Positions 37,157 through 45,034 of a DNA stretch of 58,947 nucleotides are shown here, in pieces. This DNA comes from Deltaproteobacteria bacterium Ga0077550 (lineage in GTDB: Bacteria; Myxococcota_A; Polyangia; Nannocystales; Nannocystaceae), in the NCBI GenBank assembly GCA_001464385.1, contig LNFB01000254.1, forward strand, positions 1-58,947, given 5' to 3'. The notes under the pieces were generated by a model. The model was not told where the DNA came from. It was given only the letters and a program-made list of their open reading frames with translations, and did no database searches. The translations under genes and the position numbers were made by a program. Every line of letters starts with the position of its first letter. Positions within the stretch are counted from its first letter, which is position 1.

Positions 37157-37796
37157 TCGCGTCCTTGCCCGAGCTGGTCGCGTCGCCGCGGGCGTGGGCC
37201 TCGCGCTCGCCCTCGTCGGGGGCTGCAAGGCGGCGGTGCGCGGGGGCCACGTCGAGGTCGCCGACGACATCGATGCCATCGAGCGGGCGCTCGCCGAGCG
37301 CGGCGCGGAGCTCGAGCAGGCCGGGGTCGTCGTCGCGTATCGCGATGTCCCCGAGCCGACGCCGACCGCACCGATGCACGAGGAGCAGCTCGGCGACACG
37401 GACGAGGCCGGGCCCGGCGTCGAGCCGGTGACCCCGGCGCCGAACACCGACGTGCCCGCCGAACCGACGCCGTCTCCGACGGAGCCGTCGCCGACGGAGC
37501 AGGGCAACGCGGATTCCCCCGCACTGTCATCGAAGGCGGTCGACCTCGAGCGCGACCAGGAGTCCATGCGAGAGCGTCGACGGTCCAAGCGCAGCGTTCG
37601 CCAGGCAACGAGCGACGAGGGCGCGCGCTGCGAGCGACTCTGGGGCCTCGCCGAGTCGACGTGTGGCCTGAGCGCCCGCGTGTGCGCGCTCTCGGGCCGC
37701 CACTTCGGCGACATCCGCTATGCCGTGGCGTGTCGTCGCGCCGAGGATCAGTGCGCGGCGGCCCGCGAGCTGTGCGAGTCCTGTCCGACCGACTGA
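37140..37796 (+). CDS. Small Cys-motif lipoprotein, paralogue 2
   Basis: 218 residues from ATG at 37140, inside the end of the previous gene. Signal 'GLALALVGGCKAA' is a clear lipobox. A helical segment ('DDIDAIERALAERGAELEQAG') of about 20 residues and a Pro/Thr/Glu-rich spacer precede the same Cys module as in the upstream gene: 'RCERLWGLAESTCGLSARVC', 'RYAVACRRAEDQCAAAREL', 'CESC'. One Cys of the pattern is Trp here (CERLC to CERLW). Tandem duplication with later divergence is likely. The stop lies one base from the stop of the convergent DUF5658 gene. Confidence 0.75.
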   Translation: MVARASRVLARAGRVAAGVGLALALVGGCKAAVRGGHVEVADDIDAIERALAERGAELEQAGVVVAYRDVPEPTPTAPMHEEQLGDTDEAGPGVEPVTPAPNTDVPAEPTPSPTEPSPTEQGNADSPALSSKAVDLERDQESMRERRRSKRSVRQATSDEGARCERLWGLAESTCGLSARVCALSGRHFGDIRYAVACRRAEDQCAAARELCESCPTD

Positions 37797-37797
37797 T

Positions 37798-38232
37798 CTA
37801 CGCGAGCGCCCGCTCGACGGTGAGCGCGGCGATTCCGAGGTGGTAGGCGACCAGCCCGTTGTACGCGACGAAGACCAGGACGATCCCGAAGCTCGCGAGC
37901 GGCCGTCGCCGCTGTCGCCACAGGAGCAACAGGCCCAGCGAGACCAGGCTCGACTTCGCCAGGGCGAAGCCGATCGCGTTGGACTCGACGAGATCGGCGA
38001 GCAGCGCGTTGGCCTCGGTCGCAATCCCGTTGTGCACCCACCAAAGGGTGAACGCGGCGTCGGCGAGGTTGAGCACCACGACGGTGACGACGGCGAACCA
38101 GAGCCAGTCGGCCTCGCCATCGTCGTCCCCGAGGATCCGAAGGGCGCCGCGCACTCGTTCCCACATCTCCTTCGATGTCAGCACTGCTGCGCCGATGTGC
38201 AACTCGACGTCGCCGTGGCGGTGGTGTTCCAC
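37798..38232 (-). CDS. DUF5658-like small membrane protein
   Basis: 144 residues from GTG at 38232; ATG at 38166 would give 122 residues and either may be right. Three membrane helices are visible ('WFAVVTVVVLNLADAAFTLWW', 'ALAKSSLVSLGLLLLW', 'FGIVLVFVAYNGLVAYHLG'). The 'NLADAAFTL', 'ATEANALL' and 'FALAKSSLVSLGL' pattern matches the DUF5658 family. The function is unknown. Confidence 0.75.
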   Translation of the reverse strand: MEHHRHGDVELHIGAAVLTSKEMWERVRGALRILGDDDGEADWLWFAVVTVVVLNLADAAFTLWWVHNGIATEANALLADLVESNAIGFALAKSSLVSLGLLLLWRQRRRPLASFGIVLVFVAYNGLVAYHLGIAALTVERALA

Positions 38233-38353
38233 CGCGCAGAGCCCAACGATCCCAACCGCTTATGCGCCACGTCCGAAGCGGTGGCGTCGCGCGATCCCGC
38301 ACGGATGCCCCCGATCGGCGCGTACTGCGATCCGCCGACGACGTCGCGATCGC

Positions 38354-39790
38354 TCAGCTCGCGCCGCTGCCCCGGAGCACCGCGGGCACCGTCCGCAGGA
38401 TGATCTTGATGTCGAGCCACAGCGACCAGTTGTCGATGTACTCGAGATCGAGCGCCATCCACTGATCGAAATCGACGTGGTTGCGCCCGGACACCTGCCA
38501 GAGCCCGGTCAATCCGGGCTTCACCGAGAGACGTCGACGCTGCCACGGCTCGTACTGGATCACCTCCGAGGGGAGCGGCGGGCGCGGGCCGACGAGGCTC
38601 ATGTCTCCGAGCAGCACGTTGAAGAGCTGCGGCAGCTCGTCGATGCTGGTCGAGCGGATGATGCGGCCGACCCGGGTGATCCGCGGGTCGGCCTTGATCT
38701 TGAACACCGGGCCGCCCATCTCGTTCAAGTGGGCGAGCTTGGCCTTCTGGGCCTCGGCGTCGACCACCATCGAGCGGAACTTGATCATCGTGAAGCGCCG
38801 GCCGTGTCGACCGGAGCGCACCTGCCGGAAGAACACGGGCCCCTTCGACGACACCTTGATCGCGATCGCGGCGGCGATGAGGATCGGCGACGCCAGCAGG
38901 ATGCCGATGGCGGACCCGGTGATGTCGAGCAGGCGCTTGACCAGCAGCCGGCCCTGGGAGGTCGGCACGCGGCTCATGCCGAGCATCGGCATGTCGAACC
39001 CGGTGACGTTGGCCAGCTCGACCTTCGCGCCGCTGGGCGGCAGCATCGACGGCATCGTCAGGAGCACGTCGACGCCGCGCTCGTCGCAGGCGGCCAGCGC
39101 GGCCTTGAATCGATCGGGGTCGGCGCCCGGGACGGCGAACACGACCTCGTCGATCGGCTCGCGATCGAGGAGCGACGCCAGCTGCTCGAGGCTGCCCAGG
39201 ATCGGCTCGGCGGCGGGATCCGGGCGCTCACCGGCGACCGTCACGTGGCCCAGCAGGCGGTTGTTCCACGGTGAGCTGCGACGCAGCGCCGCGACGAAGC
39301 CGAGCGCGTGCTCGCCACAGCCGACCACGACGATCCGGTGCGAGTCGACATCGGTGCCGCGGATCGCCGCGAAGGCCTCGAGCAGGAGCATGCGGCCGGA
39401 GATCAGCGCGAAGACCTGCACGACCGCGAGCAGGACAACGAAGCTGCGGGCGATGAAGCCGACGCGGTACAGGAACGCGACGACGACGAACGCCGCCGCG
39501 GCGCCGAGGACCGCTCGGCCGTACCGCGTGAACATCCGCCAGTACGAGACGCGGAAGTCGTTGGTCTTGGTCCAGTACAGCGAGAGCGCCCAGATCGGCA
39601 GGAGCAGCCACACGAGCTGGTAGTAGTCCTCGACCTCGAGCGCGGGCACGTCGACGATCTGATCGAGGCTCGGCAGATCCGTCGCCATCCACTGCCGAAG
39701 GAACAACGCGGCCATGAACGCGCCGGCGCTGACCATCACGTCCAACACCAGCAGCATCTGCCGAAACAGCACCGCTTGGTGACGCGTCAA
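38354..39790 (-). CDS. Polyprenyl-phosphate glycosylphosphotransferase (exopolysaccharide initiation)
   Basis: 478 residues from a TTG start at 39790, chosen because GGAGG lies six bases upstream and no ATG fits the N-terminus better. Four N-terminal membrane helices (about 10-130) lead to a CoA-binding-like Rossmann region ('HRIVVVGCGEHALGFV'). Then a fifth helix ('AIGILLASPILIAAAIAIKV') precedes the bacterial sugar transferase domain with 'KFRSMVVDAEAQ', 'STSIDELPQLFNVLLGDMSLVGPRPP' split across its conserved core, and 'PGLTGLWQVSGRN'. The enzyme links the first sugar phosphate to undecaprenyl phosphate at the inner membrane. No other polysaccharide genes are beside it. Confidence 0.92.
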   Translation of the reverse strand: MTRHQAVLFRQMLLVLDVMVSAGAFMAALFLRQWMATDLPSLDQIVDVPALEVEDYYQLVWLLLPIWALSLYWTKTNDFRVSYWRMFTRYGRAVLGAAAAFVVVAFLYRVGFIARSFVVLLAVVQVFALISGRMLLLEAFAAIRGTDVDSHRIVVVGCGEHALGFVAALRRSSPWNNRLLGHVTVAGERPDPAAEPILGSLEQLASLLDREPIDEVVFAVPGADPDRFKAALAACDERGVDVLLTMPSMLPPSGAKVELANVTGFDMPMLGMSRVPTSQGRLLVKRLLDITGSAIGILLASPILIAAAIAIKVSSKGPVFFRQVRSGRHGRRFTMIKFRSMVVDAEAQKAKLAHLNEMGGPVFKIKADPRITRVGRIIRSTSIDELPQLFNVLLGDMSLVGPRPPLPSEVIQYEPWQRRRLSVKPGLTGLWQVSGRNHVDFDQWMALDLEYIDNWSLWLDIKIILRTVPAVLRGSGAS

Positions 39791-40154
39791 GTGGAGCCTC
39801 CACCCCGCGGCGCAGCCACCACGAGCGTCCCGCAGAAGACAGAAACGGCCACGAAAAGGTGGATACACCGCCCAGGGGGCCGCCATCAAGGGCGCGGCCG
39901 CGCCCGCAGCGTTGCGTTGCTCCGACCCGCCGCACCGCGAACCGTCGCCGCCGACTCGCGGGCTCGCGCCTCGCCACGCGCCATGGCACACTCCAAGGAA
40001 TGTTCGATCGCTGCGATCACCTCGCGGGCCGATCGCATGCGCCCCCACCGACGGCGGTGCGACGCGGGCGGATTTCGCCGGGGCGCGAGCCGCCCCTTGC
40101 GCCACGTGGCACCCGCGCGGTACTCGTGGTTCCAACACTTGAACAGCTGTCGTA
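39791..40154. other. 364-base intergenic region between sugar transferase and ArsR genes
   Basis: Divergent promoters for the flanking genes should lie here. Apart from the SD of the sugar transferase (GGTGGAGG read on the minus strand, just inside) and the TGAACA/ACAGCTGT element before the ArsR gene, I see no gene, RNA or strong hairpin. Confidence 0.5.
40139..40154 (+). promoter_or_regulatory. Possible ArsR/SmtB operator at the arsR-like gene start
   Basis: TTGAACAGCTGTCGTA abuts the ATG. It contains TGAACA (the usual SmtB half-site) and the 8-base palindrome ACAGCTGT at 40143-40150. No Shine-Dalgarno is present, so bound repressor would cover the translation start. The second half-site is poor. 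Confidence 0.3.
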
Positions 40155-40550
40155 ATGAGCCACGAACCCCCGCCCAACGACGCTCCCGACCCCTGTCCGC
40201 CCCACGAGCACGCCCGGCGTGATCCCCCGATCCGGCGCCCCGAAGCGGTCGAGCGCGCGGTCCGACTCTTCCGCGCGCTGGGCGACGAGGCTCGGCTGCG
40301 CACCCTCGATCTCCTCGTCCCGGGCGAAGCCTGCGTCACCGAGCTCGCACAGAGCACCGGCGAACGCGTCTCGACCGTCTCCCACCGCCTCCGCCTCCTC
40401 CGCGCCGAAGGCCTCGTGACTCGCCGCCGCGACGGCCGCCACATCTACTACGCCCTCGCCGATCACCACGTCCTCGAACTCGTCGAGAACGCCCTCCAAC
40501 ACGCCACCGAAGATCACGACGCCCCCGACCACGACGACGAAGACCCCTAG
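40155..40550 (+). CDS. ArsR/SmtB-family metal-sensing repressor, zinc type
   Basis: 131 residues. The winged helix is at about 35-102 ('ELAQSTGERVSTVSHRLRLL', 'RRDGRHIYYAL'). The C-terminal helix 'DHHVLELVENALQHATED' has Asp103, His105, His116 and Glu119 with exactly the spacing of the SmtB alpha-5 zinc site (Asp104, His106, His117, Glu120). Cys60 in 'EACVTELA' and Cys14/His17/His19 at the N-terminus could form an added alpha-3N-type site. It should repress in the absence of metal. Its stop shares CTAG with the stop of the convergent metal permease, the likely target. Confidence 0.92.
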   Translation: MSHEPPPNDAPDPCPPHEHARRDPPIRRPEAVERAVRLFRALGDEARLRTLDLLVPGEACVTELAQSTGERVSTVSHRLRLLRAEGLVTRRRDGRHIYYALADHHVLELVENALQHATEDHDAPDHDDEDP

Positions 40551-42415
40551 CCCCGGCCGTGGTCGTGGTCGTGGTCGTGCACGTGGTCGTGCACGTGGTC
40601 GTGGACGTGGTCGTGGCCGTGGTCATGGCCGTGGACGTGGTCGTGCGCATGCCCATGCGCATGACTCCCCGCATCCAACACCCCCAACCACGGCCCCAAC
40701 CCCCACCGCCACAACTGCCCCACCAACAACCCCCCCAACACTCCAATCGCCCCCCACGCCACGATCCCATGCCCATGCCCCTCACCGACCTCGAGCGGCA
40801 GCGCGACCGGAACCCCGACCACATTCACCAGTAACCCCAGCCCGCACGACACGCCGGCGATCACCGCGACGCCGATCCACGTCGCGCGCCCACCATACGC
40901 GCGCCCGAGCACGGCGACGGTCGCCACGTTCGTCGCCGGCCCGAGCAGCAGCCCGACCAGCACCGCCCCGGGCGATACTCCCTTCAACACGAGGACCGCG
41001 GCCATCGGGGTCGCCGACGCGGCGCACACGTACGCCGGCAACGCGACCAGCGCGATCACGAACACGTCGAGCCCGGTCGCCGCGAGCCCTGCCAGGCCAG
41101 CGGCGGGGAACGAGATGTCGATGTACGCCGCGGCGAGCAGACCGACGACCGTCCACGGCGCCGTGTGCAGCAGGAGCTCGTCGAAGTGGGCGAGCGCGCC
41201 GGCCAGCCCCCGCGCTCCGCCGATCTCTGGCTCGTCAGGCACGTGCCCGCGATCGACTGGCGTCGCGACGCGCCCGCGATCGACCAGCCGCGCGAACACC
41301 AGCCCGGCAACGTACGCCAGCAGCAGCGCCGCCACGACCCGCAGGATCGCGTAGGGCCAGCCCAAGAACCGCACGGTCAGCGTGACGGTCTCGGGGCCCA
41401 GCTCGGGCGTCGCGATGAGGAACGCGACCACCAGGGCAGCAGGTGCCCCTCGGCCACGCAGACCCTCGGCGATGGGCAGCACGCCGCAGGCACACAGCGG
41501 CAACGGTACCCCGATCGCGATGCCGCGCCACGCCTGCCGCGACGGCGAGCCGGCGTGCAGCCACTGCGTCGGGAGCCGCCCGCCGATCACCTGCAGCACG
41601 GCCCCGAGCACGAGGCCGAGGAGCAGCATCGGCGCGGTCTCCAGCGCGAGCTCCGTCCACGCGCCCGCGAGGGCCGAGTGCATCGCCTCACCCGTCGGGC
41701 TGTGCGAGTGAACCGAGGCCAGCGGCAGTGCCAGTCCCGCCGCGACTGCGGCGAGATCGATCAGGCGCACCGAGGTGGTCCGGCGCCCCGCGCCCTCGAT
41801 CCCATGCAGCAAGACGTGGCAGAGGAAGCCGGCCACCACCGCCGCGAGCGTCGGCGCGAGCGCGTCGGCGAATTCGTGGGTCACCCAGCCCGCGGTCAGG
41901 AATCCCGCGCCCGACGCCGCGAGCAGGGCGAGCACGCGGCGAATCGCCGGCCGACGGCCGCGCTGCAACAACACGGTGCCGATGAACAGCGCGGTCATCG
42001 GCACCGTGTGAGCCGCGACCGCGAGCACCAGCTCGACGTGGTCGTGATCGTAGCGCTGCGGATCGGCGTAGGCGGCGAGCGCCAGCCCTTCGACGAACTG
42101 GTGGGCGACGAACCCGAAGTACCCGAGCTCGGCGCCGACGCCGTGGGCCGTCACCTCGACCCGCGGCCCGCGGAGGCGGCGGGCGATGGCAGCGAACAGC
42201 GGGGGCAGGGCGAGCGCGCCGACGAAGAGCAGGAGCGCCCACGCGCCGAGGTGTTCGACCGACTCGGGGAGGAGTTGGACCGCGGCGAGGGCCGCGACCG
42301 CGGTCACGGCGAACGTACGCAGCCCGTCGAGCAGCGCGTGCCCGCGCGAGGTCAGGGCCGCCAGCACGCCACCGATGAGCACCGACGCCAGCGTGATGAG
42401 GAGCGCGGGGTTCAT
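40547..42415 (-). CDS. ZIP-like domain fused to an SO_0444/ArsP-type permease with a His-rich tail
   Basis: 622 residues from ATG at 42415. Residues 1-225 resemble a ZIP-family transporter: eight hydrophobic helices with 'FVAHQFVEGLALAAY' and 'AAHTVPMTALFIG', and a variable loop between. Residues about 245-580 are a PF03773-type permease with the conserved 'PLCACGVLPIAEGLRGRG' (Cys308, Cys310), 'ATPELGPET' and 'ALPAYVCAASATPMAA'. The last 38 residues alternate His with Asp, Val, Gly or Ala and hold 18 His, a likely metal-binding tail on the cytoplasmic or periplasmic side. A ZIP-type importer-like half joined to an efflux-type permease is odd; transport direction cannot be read. The SmtB-like gene converges on it. 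Confidence 0.85.
   Translation of the reverse strand: MNPALLITLASVLIGGVLAALTSRGHALLDGLRTFAVTAVAALAAVQLLPESVEHLGAWALLLFVGALALPPLFAAIARRLRGPRVEVTAHGVGAELGYFGFVAHQFVEGLALAAYADPQRYDHDHVELVLAVAAHTVPMTALFIGTVLLQRGRRPAIRRVLALLAASGAGFLTAGWVTHEFADALAPTLAAVVAGFLCHVLLHGIEGAGRRTTSVRLIDLAAVAAGLALPLASVHSHSPTGEAMHSALAGAWTELALETAPMLLLGLVLGAVLQVIGGRLPTQWLHAGSPSRQAWRGIAIGVPLPLCACGVLPIAEGLRGRGAPAALVVAFLIATPELGPETVTLTVRFLGWPYAILRVVAALLLAYVAGLVFARLVDRGRVATPVDRGHVPDEPEIGGARGLAGALAHFDELLLHTAPWTVVGLLAAAYIDISFPAAGLAGLAATGLDVFVIALVALPAYVCAASATPMAAVLVLKGVSPGAVLVGLLLGPATNVATVAVLGRAYGGRATWIGVAVIAGVSCGLGLLVNVVGVPVALPLEVGEGHGHGIVAWGAIGVLGGLLVGQLWRWGLGPWLGVLDAGSHAHGHAHDHVHGHDHGHDHVHDHVHDHVHDHDHDHGRG
40550..40663 (-). repeat. 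Low-complexity His/Asp codon repeat (3' end of the permease gene)
   Basis: A run of CACGAC/CACGTC-type hexamers (read on the minus strand) encodes the His-rich tail. The hexamers are near-identical and could expand or contract by slippage, changing the number of metal ligands. It is coding, not a CRISPR array. Confidence 0.8.
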
Positions 42416-42458
42416 TCGGCGCGGCGGCCGGACCGTGGTAGCGCGGCGTCGCCGACAA

Positions 42459-42473
42459 CGCAACCGGGTTGCG
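42459..42473. promoter_or_regulatory. Perfect 7-1-7 palindrome upstream of the metal permease
   Basis: CGCAACC-G-GGTTGCG is a perfect inverted repeat, 44 bases before the permease ATG and 42 bases after the stop of the HTH/Zn-ribbon gene. It may be an operator for the permease; a short terminator stem is the alternative. Confidence 0.35.
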
Positions 42474-42514
42474 GGACGCGGACGCAGACCGGGTGGGTCC
42501 GTGCGGTGGCTGCT

Positions 42515-42850
42515 TCAGCGCGAGCGGCCAGCAACGATGCGGAACCGCGGCGGGTCGATGCGCTCGGACCGGCACTCCGGGCAGCGACTCGGTCGCGCCA
42601 GGCGATCGCGGGCGCGGAACTCGAACCCGCACCCGAGGCACCGCGCCGGCTCGACGACGAGTTCCTCGTCGCGGTGTTGTTGGGTCCGTCGGAGGTGCTC
42701 GAGGTGTTCGTCGACCTGGCGGTGGGCGATGCCCACGAGCCCGGATAGCTCGAGTGCGGTCAGCGGCGCAGTCGCGGCGAGCAGCTCTCGGCGCAGGGCC
42801 TCGCGCACGGTCTCGTTCGCACGTCGCGGCGCGGTGGGCGGGACCGGCAT
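42515..42850 (-). CDS. Small HTH/zinc-ribbon predicted transcriptional regulator
   Basis: 111 residues. A winged-helix-like N-terminal half ('TALELSGLVGIAHRQVDEHL', 'HLRRTQQHR') is joined to a zinc ribbon with two CxxC pairs ('CLGCGFEF', 'CPECRSERI'). The arrangement matches the COG3357-type predicted regulators, best known from archaea. Target genes are unknown. It lies between phoU (21 bases upstream) and the metal permease on the same strand. Confidence 0.75.
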   Translation of the reverse strand: MPVPPTAPRRANETVREALRRELLAATAPLTALELSGLVGIAHRQVDEHLEHLRRTQQHRDEELVVEPARCLGCGFEFRARDRLARPSRCPECRSERIDPPRFRIVAGRSR

Positions 42851-42871
42851 CGGCGAGGGGCGGCGCGCCGT

Positions 42872-43549
42872 TCAGCCCGGCGAGCGCTCGTTGGGGTGGC
42901 GGACGTCGCGGCCGTCGATCATGAAGATCACCAGCTCGGCGAGGTTGGTCGAGTGGTCGGCCATGCGCTCGAGCCACTTGGCCACCGACTGCACGTGGAT
43001 GAGCGCGTGCACGCGCGTCGGCTCGGCGCGCATTGCCTCGAGCAGCTCACCGAAGATCCGGTGGTACAGAGCGTCGACCTCGTCGTCGCGACGGATGACC
43101 TCCCAGGCCTTGGTCGAGCTGCGGCTGACCAGGGCATCGATGGCGTCCTTCACCATCGACTCGACGACGACCACCATCTTCGGGATGTCGGTGTGGACGA
43201 CGAAGGGCTCCTGACGGCTGAGGTCGAGCGCGCGCTCGCAGATGTTCACCGCGAGATCGGCGATGCGCTCGAGGTCGGTGACCATCTTCATCACCAGGGT
43301 GACGAAGCGGAGGTCGGAGGCCATGGGCTGGCGCCGCGCGAGGATGCGCATGCACATCTCGTCGATCTCGATCTCGGCGCGGTTGACGGCACCGTCGAGG
43401 TCGATGGTCTTGCGCGCGAGCTCGGCGTCGCGCTCGGAGAACGCCCGCCCCGCGCGGGCGATCATCTCCTCCACGCGGCCGGCCATGAGCAGAAGGCTCT
43501 GCCGCACGGCGGCGAGCTCCTGTTCGTAGGTTCGTGCGGTGTGTTCCAC
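42872..43549 (-). CDS. phoU: Phosphate signalling regulator PhoU
   Basis: 225 residues, GTG start. Two repeats of three helices carry the family's metal-site motifs: 'EIDEMCMRILARRQPMASDLR', of which only the core is quoted, then 'TDLERIADLAVNI', and in the second repeat 'RDDEVDALYHRIF' and 'WLERMADHSTNLAELV'. PhoU restrains PhoR kinase and phosphate uptake when phosphate is plentiful. It follows phoR by 26 bases. The Pst transporter genes that usually accompany it are not in the window. Confidence 0.95.
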   Translation of the reverse strand: MEHTARTYEQELAAVRQSLLLMAGRVEEMIARAGRAFSERDAELARKTIDLDGAVNRAEIEIDEMCMRILARRQPMASDLRFVTLVMKMVTDLERIADLAVNICERALDLSRQEPFVVHTDIPKMVVVVESMVKDAIDALVSRSSTKAWEVIRRDDEVDALYHRIFGELLEAMRAEPTRVHALIHVQSVAKWLERMADHSTNLAELVIFMIDGRDVRHPNERSPG

Positions 43550-43575
43550 GGCGACGCGGTCCTAGCCAGCGTAGC

Positions 43576-45003
43576 CTAGTTCTCGGGCGGCGCAAAAACC
43601 CGGGCCGGGGGCGCCTGCTCGTCGTCGGTTTCCGCCGGGTCGGACGCGTCGCACAGCCGCAGCGTGAACCAGAAGATCGAGCCGTGGGGACTGCGGGCGT
43701 CCACGCCGATGGTGCCGCCCTCCGCCTCGACCAGGTGCTTGGCGATCGACAGTCCCAGGCCGGTGCCCCCCGCGTCGCGGGATCGTCCCGAATCCACCCG
43801 GTAGAACCGCTCGAAGATGCGGGCGCGGTGCTGCGGCTCGATCCCCGGGCCATCGTCGCGGACCTCGACGCGGACCGTCTGCCCCTCCACGCTCGACGCC
43901 AGGTCCACGTGCCCGCCGCGGCGACCGTACTTGATGGCGTTGTCGACGAAGTTGACGAGGACCTGCTCGGTGGCCTTGGGGTCGGCCCGCACCCACAGAT
44001 CGTGCGGCACCGTGTGCGCGAGGGTGATCTCGCGCTCGGCGGCGGCCTGCTGGTGAGCCGCGAGCACGTCCTCGACGAGCTCGCCGAACTCGAACTCCTC
44101 CGCGGTGAGCACCCGCTTGCCCGCCTCGAGGGCGGAGATGTCGAGCAGCTCGCTGATCAAACGGCCGAGGCGATCGGCGTGCCGGAAGAGCGCCGTCACG
44201 AACGGCTCGGCGGTCTGCGGCGACTCGAGCGCCCCGTCGAGCAGCGTCTCGGCGTTGGCCCGGATCACCGCGATGGGGGTGCGGAGCTCGTGGGAGACGT
44301 TGGCGACGAAGTCGCGGCGGACCCGCTCGAGCCGGCGGATCTCCGTGGTGTCGTCGGCGACGATGACGACGCCGCCGTCGCCGAGCCGACTCGCGCGGGC
44401 GCGGATGTGGCGTTGGGTCCCCGGCAGCTCCATCTCGGTCTCGCTGCTCGTGCGGGCGAAGACCTCGTCGAGGAACGCGTGCATCGCCGGCAGGCGCAGC
44501 ACCTCCACCAGCTCGACGTGCTCGCACGCGGCGGGGATGTCGAACATCAGCCGCGCGCTGCGGTTGGCGGTGCTGATCCGGCGTCCGGCGTCGAGCGCGA
44601 GGACGGCGGGGGCCATGGTCTCGAGCACGGCCTCGAACCGGTTGCGCTCGCTGGCGAGCGAGCGCATCGCCCCATCGAGCTCCTCGGCCATGCGCTGCAC
44701 CGAGCCGGCGATCCCCGCGAACACCGAGTCTTCGGGGCCGACCGGCCGGGTCCGCGCGTCCCCGGCGTGGAAGGTCTGCACCAGCGACTGCATCGCGTTG
44801 GTGAGCGCCGCCTGCGTCGAGAGCAGGGCCATCGCCGTGAGCGCGACGCTGCTCGCCCAGATCACGCCGAGCCACAGCCACAGGGACGCGCTGCTCGCCG
44901 CCGCCGCGGCGTCGAGATGCGAACCGACGAGGAGGGTGAGCACCAGCGTCACGGCGGCGTAGACCACGAGCGCGGTTCGCCACCGTCTGGTCAGCGCCCT
45001 CAA
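43576..45003 (-). CDS. phoR: Phosphate-sensing histidine kinase PhoR-like
   Basis: 475 residues, TTG start with GGAGGA seven bases upstream. Two membrane helices (about 10-30 and 40-62), a HAMP-like linker, a PAS domain ('NRFEAVLETMAPAVLALD'), then the HisKA H-box 'FVANVSHELRTPIAV' and HATPase motifs 'NFVDNAIKYG', 'VRDDGPGI' and 'GTGLGLSIAKHL'. All catalytic motifs are intact. The very short periplasmic loop fits PhoR, which senses through PstSCAB/PhoU and not directly. It follows phoB by 31 bases. Confidence 0.93.
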   Translation of the reverse strand: MRALTRRWRTALVVYAAVTLVLTLLVGSHLDAAAAASSASLWLWLGVIWASSVALTAMALLSTQAALTNAMQSLVQTFHAGDARTRPVGPEDSVFAGIAGSVQRMAEELDGAMRSLASERNRFEAVLETMAPAVLALDAGRRISTANRSARLMFDIPAACEHVELVEVLRLPAMHAFLDEVFARTSSETEMELPGTQRHIRARASRLGDGGVVIVADDTTEIRRLERVRRDFVANVSHELRTPIAVIRANAETLLDGALESPQTAEPFVTALFRHADRLGRLISELLDISALEAGKRVLTAEEFEFGELVEDVLAAHQQAAAEREITLAHTVPHDLWVRADPKATEQVLVNFVDNAIKYGRRGGHVDLASSVEGQTVRVEVRDDGPGIEPQHRARIFERFYRVDSGRSRDAGGTGLGLSIAKHLVEAEGGTIGVDARSPHGSIFWFTLRLCDASDPAETDDEQAPPARVFAPPEN

Positions 45004-45034
45004 GTCGTGTCCTCCGGGCGGCGCAAGCCTGGTC

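Noticed and set aside
40550..40663. CRISPR-like repetitive DNA
   Set aside because: The unit is a 6-base coding repeat inside the permease gene; no spacers.
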